This document shows, piece by piece, positions 45,520-48,635 of a DNA stretch of 48,635 bases. This DNA comes from a virus. Each line of letters opens with the position of its first letter. Position 1 is the stretch's first letter. The notes under the pieces are model-generated. The model did no database searches, was not told the DNA's origin, and saw only the letters and a list, made by a program, of their open reading frames with translations. The stretch lies in the IMG/VR virus record IMGVR_UViG_3300025132_000060, positions 1 through 48,635 of that record; one strand, given 5' to 3'. A program made the translations under genes and the position numbers.

Positions 45520-46994
45520 CAGTAATACACCTTCCTGTCACGACGCATCGGAGTAATCTCTTCAATGTAGTCTCCATCCAGTGCGAGGAAACCACCTTGT
45601 CTGAACCGCATCAAAGCCATGGTTGCTGAGTCACAATAGTCATCGTTATCGCCATAAGGAAAACTAGCCATCTCTTCGATGACCTCTTCAGCGAAAATTT
45701 CGTCTGGTGCCCACACCATGCCCGACTCGAAAATCGGAGCAACGCTATTCATCCTTGCAATCTTATCCTGACCTCTGCTTGGTGTATAGGCGGTTACGGG
45801 AATGCCCATTCGACGTAGTTCTTGCGTGAGAGGTGTGCCAGAGGCTTTCGCTTCTATGAGAACGCAATCTGGTTCCCAATATTTATATTCTTCCCAAGCA
45901 AGTTTTTTAAGCTCTGGGAAGTCTAAGCGCATACGTTTCGCGTCCAGCAATATAATTTGTTCTACGTCCATGTACTCAAAAACGGCCCATGTCGTAATTG
46001 CAGAGTAGTCGGCTGTCTCTTTCTTGCTGAACGCGGTGTCGTAGGATTGGATGACGTAACTGTATGCCGGCACATCCTTTTCCCATTTATTCCACCACTC
46101 ACGCTTGACGATTGAACCCTCTTCTGCGGTTGGATTTTGCATCCACTGGGCGTTCCATTTTGAGACTGGGAGTGAGGCTTTGACGCTAAGCAATTCCTCT
46201 TTCTTCCAAAACTCTGGCCAAAGCGGTGTATCTGATTCGGGCATAATCGCTGGAAACTCGATGACATCCCATTGGTCAGCGTGGTCGTCGCCTTGTTTTT
46301 TAAGCACCTTCCCGACCAGATCTTTTGTGCTCCATCGAGTCATTACGATCACGATGATCCCACCCGGTTGTAAACGCTGTCTGGGACCAGACGTATACCA
46401 TTCGTACACCGCGTCCATCGCAGTTGGGCTGAGTGCGTCTTGCTCGGAAACTGGGTCATCAATGATTAATAAGTCCGCACCACGACCCGTAATTGCTCCG
46501 CCTACGCCTGCGGCAAAAAACTCTCCTTGTTTATTGCTGGTCCAGCGACCCGCCGACTTGTTATCGGCTTGGAGCTTTAGATCGGGGAACACTTCGCTGT
46601 ATTGGTCGCTATCGATGAGGTTCCTGATTTTTCTACCAAACGAGGTCGCAAGCTCAGCGGTGTGTGTGGTTTGAATAATTTTCAAATTTCCGCGCAGCCC
46701 CATCATCCACGCAGGGAAGTAAGTAGATGCAAACTCCGACTTTGTGTGTCGCGGCGGCAGGCAGACTATCAGGCGCTTGAGTTTACCCTCAGCAATCTTG
46801 TTGAACTTCTCGCCGATAATCTTGTGATGACGGCCCTCTACAAAGTCAGGCCATTGACTTTTCACAAAAGATATAAAGTCAGCCTGACACTCTTCTTGCT
46901 TTTCGAGCTGGTCATATTTTTTGAGTAAGGCCATCGCCTCTGACCGCTCTTGGTCAGAGAGGATGTCAAAATCTTTGAGGGCTAACTCAGACAT
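45519..46994 (-). CDS. Terminase large subunit
   Basis: This 491-residue protein has an ATPase half with a Walker-A-like LPPRHTKSE (about 79-87), a Walker B LLIIDDP (about 175-181) and a coupling motif VIVMTRWS. The RNase-H-like nuclease half carries Asp in QSYDTAFSKKETADYSA, Glu in VLIEAKASG and Asp in GDNDDYCDSA. It cuts concatemers and drives DNA into the head. It precedes the portal gene. The small subunit is encoded far away at 12264-12800. Confidence 0.9.
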   Translation of the reverse strand: MSELALKDFDILSDQERSEAMALLKKYDQLEKQEECQADFISFVKSQWPDFVEGRHHKIIGEKFNKIAEGKLKRLIVCLPPRHTKSEFASTYFPAWMMGLRGNLKIIQTTHTAELATSFGRKIRNLIDSDQYSEVFPDLKLQADNKSAGRWTSNKQGEFFAAGVGGAITGRGADLLIIDDPVSEQDALSPTAMDAVYEWYTSGPRQRLQPGGIIVIVMTRWSTKDLVGKVLKKQGDDHADQWDVIEFPAIMPESDTPLWPEFWKKEELLSVKASLPVSKWNAQWMQNPTAEEGSIVKREWWNKWEKDVPAYSYVIQSYDTAFSKKETADYSAITTWAVFEYMDVEQIILLDAKRMRLDFPELKKLAWEEYKYWEPDCVLIEAKASGTPLTQELRRMGIPVTAYTPSRGQDKIARMNSVAPIFESGMVWAPDEIFAEEVIEEMASFPYGDNDDYCDSATMALMRFRQGGFLALDGDYIEEITPMRRDRKVYY

Positions 46995-47439
46995 CTTCCC
47001 AAGCTTTTCCTTGGAATAACAAAGCCTCGGCCTCTCTTCGTCTGACTAGTCCATCTAGCACCTGTCCGCCAGCCTTGTTCCAGCGGCGCATTTCGTAGGG
47101 CACTTCATCGAAGTCGCCTTCATTGAGACGCTTTAACATTGTGCTGGTGCGCAGGTTTGTTGGTCCAAGATTAAAAGTCCAAGCTACTAGGGCATCAAAC
47201 TCGCTTTGTTTCAGGTCTTGTTCCACAAGGTCATTGACATAGAACTCAAACTCTTCGAGGTCTTTTTTGAGCATGTCTTCGGCTTGTTGAGCCGTGCAGG
47301 TATCGCCATCGGACACGTCTTTTGTGTGCCCATATCCAATAGTGGGAACGTCTGCTGAACATCGGTATGCCTCCAGTTCACAGCCCTCGAACTTTTTGAT
47401 CAGGGCGACCCCTTCTTCACTTGTCTTCTTCGGCGTCAT
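46987..47439 (-). CDS. Endolysin, GH24 lysozyme (E-C-T type)
   Basis: The 150-residue form starts at 47439 (GGAG upstream). Catalytic residues fit Glu18, Cys27 and Thr33 (FEGCELEAYRCSADVPTIGY), the GH24 lysozyme E-8-C-5-T spacing, and an extra Cys20 sits as in P1 Lyz. An upstream in-frame ATG at 47532 would add a hydrophobic segment (ILVATWLMLSAISASL) compatible with a signal-anchor-release domain. It hydrolyses host peptidoglycan at lysis. It is downstream of the spanin-like genes and overlaps the o-spanin-like gene by 23 nt. Confidence 0.85.
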   Translation of the reverse strand: MTPKKTSEEGVALIKKFEGCELEAYRCSADVPTIGYGHTKDVSDGDTCTAQQAEDMLKKDLEEFEFYVNDLVEQDLKQSEFDALVAWTFNLGPTNLRTSTMLKRLNEGDFDEVPYEMRRWNKAGGQVLDGLVRRREAEALLFQGKAWEDV

Positions 47440-47800
47440 CTGTAGTCTCCAAATTCTTATAGTAGTCAACAATCGATGTAAGCTGGCGGATATAGCGGAT
47501 AACATCAGCCATGTTGCTACTAAGATTTTCATAACCTTTGGTTGTCAATCCATAAAATGCGTTCGTAGGCGCGTTGCCCTGCGCCAAGTCATCCAGATAT
47601 TCTTGCATCGTTTCGGGAGTGAGAACAGTCCATTCCACAGGCAAAGTTGTGATCGCACTGGGCTTAGGCGGGTGATAGACCGGCGCTGGCTTTTCTATAG
47701 TTACAACTTCTACTGGCGTAATTTGGGGCGGAGGCTCCAGAACGCTGCATCCACTAAGAACTAGGATCGGTAATACTTTCCAAATTTGTGAGTACATCAA
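47417..47800 (-). CDS. Lipoprotein, outer-membrane spanin-like (Rz1-like)
   Basis: This 127-residue protein has a lipoprotein signal (LPILVLSGCS, lipobox Cys18) and a Pro-rich stretch (PPPQITPVEVVTIEKPAPVY), characteristic of o-spanin-type proteins. It overlaps the upstream inner-membrane spanin-like gene by 47 nt in another frame, as Rz/Rz1 pairs often do. It would fuse inner and outer membranes at lysis. It is longer than classical Rz1, so another lipoprotein role is possible. Confidence 0.65.
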   Translation of the reverse strand: MMYSQIWKVLPILVLSGCSVLEPPPQITPVEVVTIEKPAPVYHPPKPSAITTLPVEWTVLTPETMQEYLDDLAQGNAPTNAFYGLTTKGYENLSSNMADVIRYIRQLTSIVDYYKNLETTDDAEEDK

Positions 47801-48155
47801 CAGTGCCGCGATTGATTATTTTCTCGATTAGTTTGGGTTTTCGCAAAGACAGCACATCGAGATTGTGCCTCGCGAACTTTTTTCTGATGTCGTCGACCTC
47901 CCTCATCGCCAGTTGATGTTCTTGCGTTAGCTGGTCGATCTTCATCAAAACTGCTTGTTGTTTTTTCTGTTGCTCTTGAATCTCAAGATTTTGGTCTGCG
48001 ATGGTTTTCTCCAACAAAGCTTGGTTGCGGAGCGCCTGCTGAACCTCAGCTTGCAAAGCGTTTTTTTCTGCCTCGGCCTTGTCGTAATACAGTTTGAAGC
48101 TGCCCAAAGCTAACGCAAGAGCGAGTCCTAAACCTGCAGAGATTTGCCACATCAT
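47754..48155 (-). CDS. Inner-membrane spanin-like protein (Rz-like)
   Basis: This 133-residue protein has an N-terminal transmembrane helix (ISAGLGLALALALGSFKLYY) and a long periplasmic coiled coil (KAEAEKNALQAEVQQALRNQ through TQEHQLAMREVDDIRKKFAR), the i-spanin pattern. It sits between the holin-like gene and the lipoprotein gene and overlaps both. It would act with the lipoprotein to disrupt the outer membrane. Confidence 0.7.
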   Translation of the reverse strand: MMWQISAGLGLALALALGSFKLYYDKAEAEKNALQAEVQQALRNQALLEKTIADQNLEIQEQQKKQQAVLMKIDQLTQEHQLAMREVDDIRKKFARHNLDVLSLRKPKLIEKIINRGTVDVLTNLESITDPSS

Positions 48156-48475
48156 CGACTCTTCGCCATGTACGCTGTAGCACCAAAGTATAGACCTACT
48201 ATGCTTGCCTGACTAAGAAATAACATGTCGCTCAAGGAAGCCAAAGTGGACAAGCGAGACTCAGGTATGAAGGGCAAAAGTGGTAATAGAGCGAAAACCA
48301 CCATACTACTAAGACTAACCCAAGCCATTCGGCGTTGACTGTCTGCTTTCTCTTCTCGCAGTTCGATCTCAACAAGCTCTTGATTTCTTGCAAGTTCTTC
48401 ATCGCTTACCGTCCCGTCCCCATCAAGATCGTACTGGGCATAGCGTGATTTAGGTTCTAGTTTCTTAGGACTCAT
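48152..48475 (-). CDS. Holin-like membrane protein with EF-hand
   Basis: ATG 48475 is used (AGGAAAGG upstream). The 107-residue protein has a cytoplasmic EF-hand loop DLDGDGTVSDEE (about 15-26) and two membrane segments (VSLSSMVVFALLPLLPFI; SQASIVGLYFGATAYMA), typical of marine phage holin-associated proteins. It may form or regulate membrane holes and bind calcium. It precedes the spanin-like gene in the lysis block. Confidence 0.65.
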   Translation of the reverse strand: MSPKKLEPKSRYAQYDLDGDGTVSDEELARNQELVEIELREEKADSQRRMAWVSLSSMVVFALLPLLPFIPESRLSTLASLSDMLFLSQASIVGLYFGATAYMAKSR

Positions 48476-48635
48476 TATCCTTTCCTGCGATATACCCTGC
48501 ACAAAGGCTTACAATGCCTATGATGGCGTGCTCAAGCAACCGAATGACAGACTCGTCAGGTGGGCGGCTTTCGGTGATCGCTATGTAAAAATCACCAACC
48601 ACTATCGTCGCAAGCAAGAATATCAGCCCCACAAC
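48465..48635 (-). CDS. Holin-like protein, 5' end missing
   Basis: The frame is open to the right edge and ends at TAA 48465-48467, giving 56 residues with two membrane segments (VVGLIFLLATIVVGDFYIAI; AIIGIVSLCAGYIAG) and a short GKDNES tail. This is a small class II holin layout. It overlaps the next gene by 11 nt. The start codon lies outside the window. Confidence 0.6.
   Translation of the reverse strand, partial: VVGLIFLLATIVVGDFYIAITESRPPDESVIRLLEHAIIGIVSLCAGYIAGKDNES

Noticed and set aside
1-48635. Circular closure of the window.
   Set aside because: Joining base 1 to base 48635 keeps the tail-fibre frame open only briefly before a stop, without resuming the repeat pattern, and no terminal repeat is visible. 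The genome may be circular, but this window is not shown to be complete.
1-48635. tRNA and rRNA genes.
   Set aside because: No cloverleaf-like or ribosomal RNA sequence was noticed by eye in gene gaps; a dedicated tRNA scan was not possible.

Overview
The window is a fragment of a tailed double-stranded DNA bacteriophage genome, probably from a marine bacterium. It holds large terminase, portal, scaffold, major capsid, P22-like neck and tail proteins, a lysis cassette and a primase-helicase. It has no ribosomal, tRNA or host housekeeping genes. The absence of a tape-measure or contractile-sheath gene, together with gp4-like and gp10-like neck proteins, suggests a short-tailed (podovirus-like) particle. 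The host is not identifiable from the sequence; the marine assignment is an inference from the gene families. Both ends are open: a tail-fibre gene runs off the left edge and a holin-like gene off the right edge.

Layout, left to right. 1-5034 (minus): giant tail fibre with exact 72-residue repeats, a second repeat-rich virion protein, a tiny unknown protein and a serine recombinase. 5148-8282 (plus): a compact accessory operon with a small basic protein, an HEXXH metallopeptidase, a nuclease-less Nop/IS110-like protein, a 980-nt array of strictly 36-nt units and three small overlapping genes. 8262-11730 (minus): two related virion-associated proteins and a PD-(D/E)XK Holliday-junction-resolvase-like nuclease. 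11731-12263: the longest noncoding stretch. 12264-15351 (minus): small terminase and Toprim/VirE primase-helicase. 15430-17704 (plus): SSB-like protein, DUF3310 protein, RecE/Cas4-like exonuclease and small proteins. 17738-20493 (minus): a cassette of small unknown genes with identical translation leaders, two of them paralogues, and a 2OG-Fe(II) oxygenase. 20555-20997 (plus): two small genes. 20994-48635 (minus): a continuous late block of internal virion, tail, neck and capsid proteins, scaffold, GroES-like co-chaperonin, portal, large terminase, endolysin, two spanin-like proteins and holin-like proteins.

The key system is at 5895-7736. A protein with the C-terminal Nop/Transposase_20-like fold but no nuclease domain is followed, without a gap, by 27 perfect 36-nt units. 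Each unit has two different 8-9 nt repeats (AGCGAGCC and AGAAAACC) alternating with two variable 9-10 nt spacers. This is the architecture of a TIGR-Tas (tandem interspaced guide RNA) system, with the protein best called TasA-like. The array starts inside the tas stop codon and ends directly before the next start codon. If it is expressed, it should give about 27 dual-spacer 36-nt guide RNAs that direct a DNA-binding, non-cleaving complex.

Other points of interest are the separated terminase subunits, a phage GroES-like protein, a duplicated gene plus regulatory element, a P1-Lyz-like cysteine arrangement in the endolysin, a cluster of GGGGTATA motifs near the replication and packaging genes, and short modules shared between neighbouring virion proteins.
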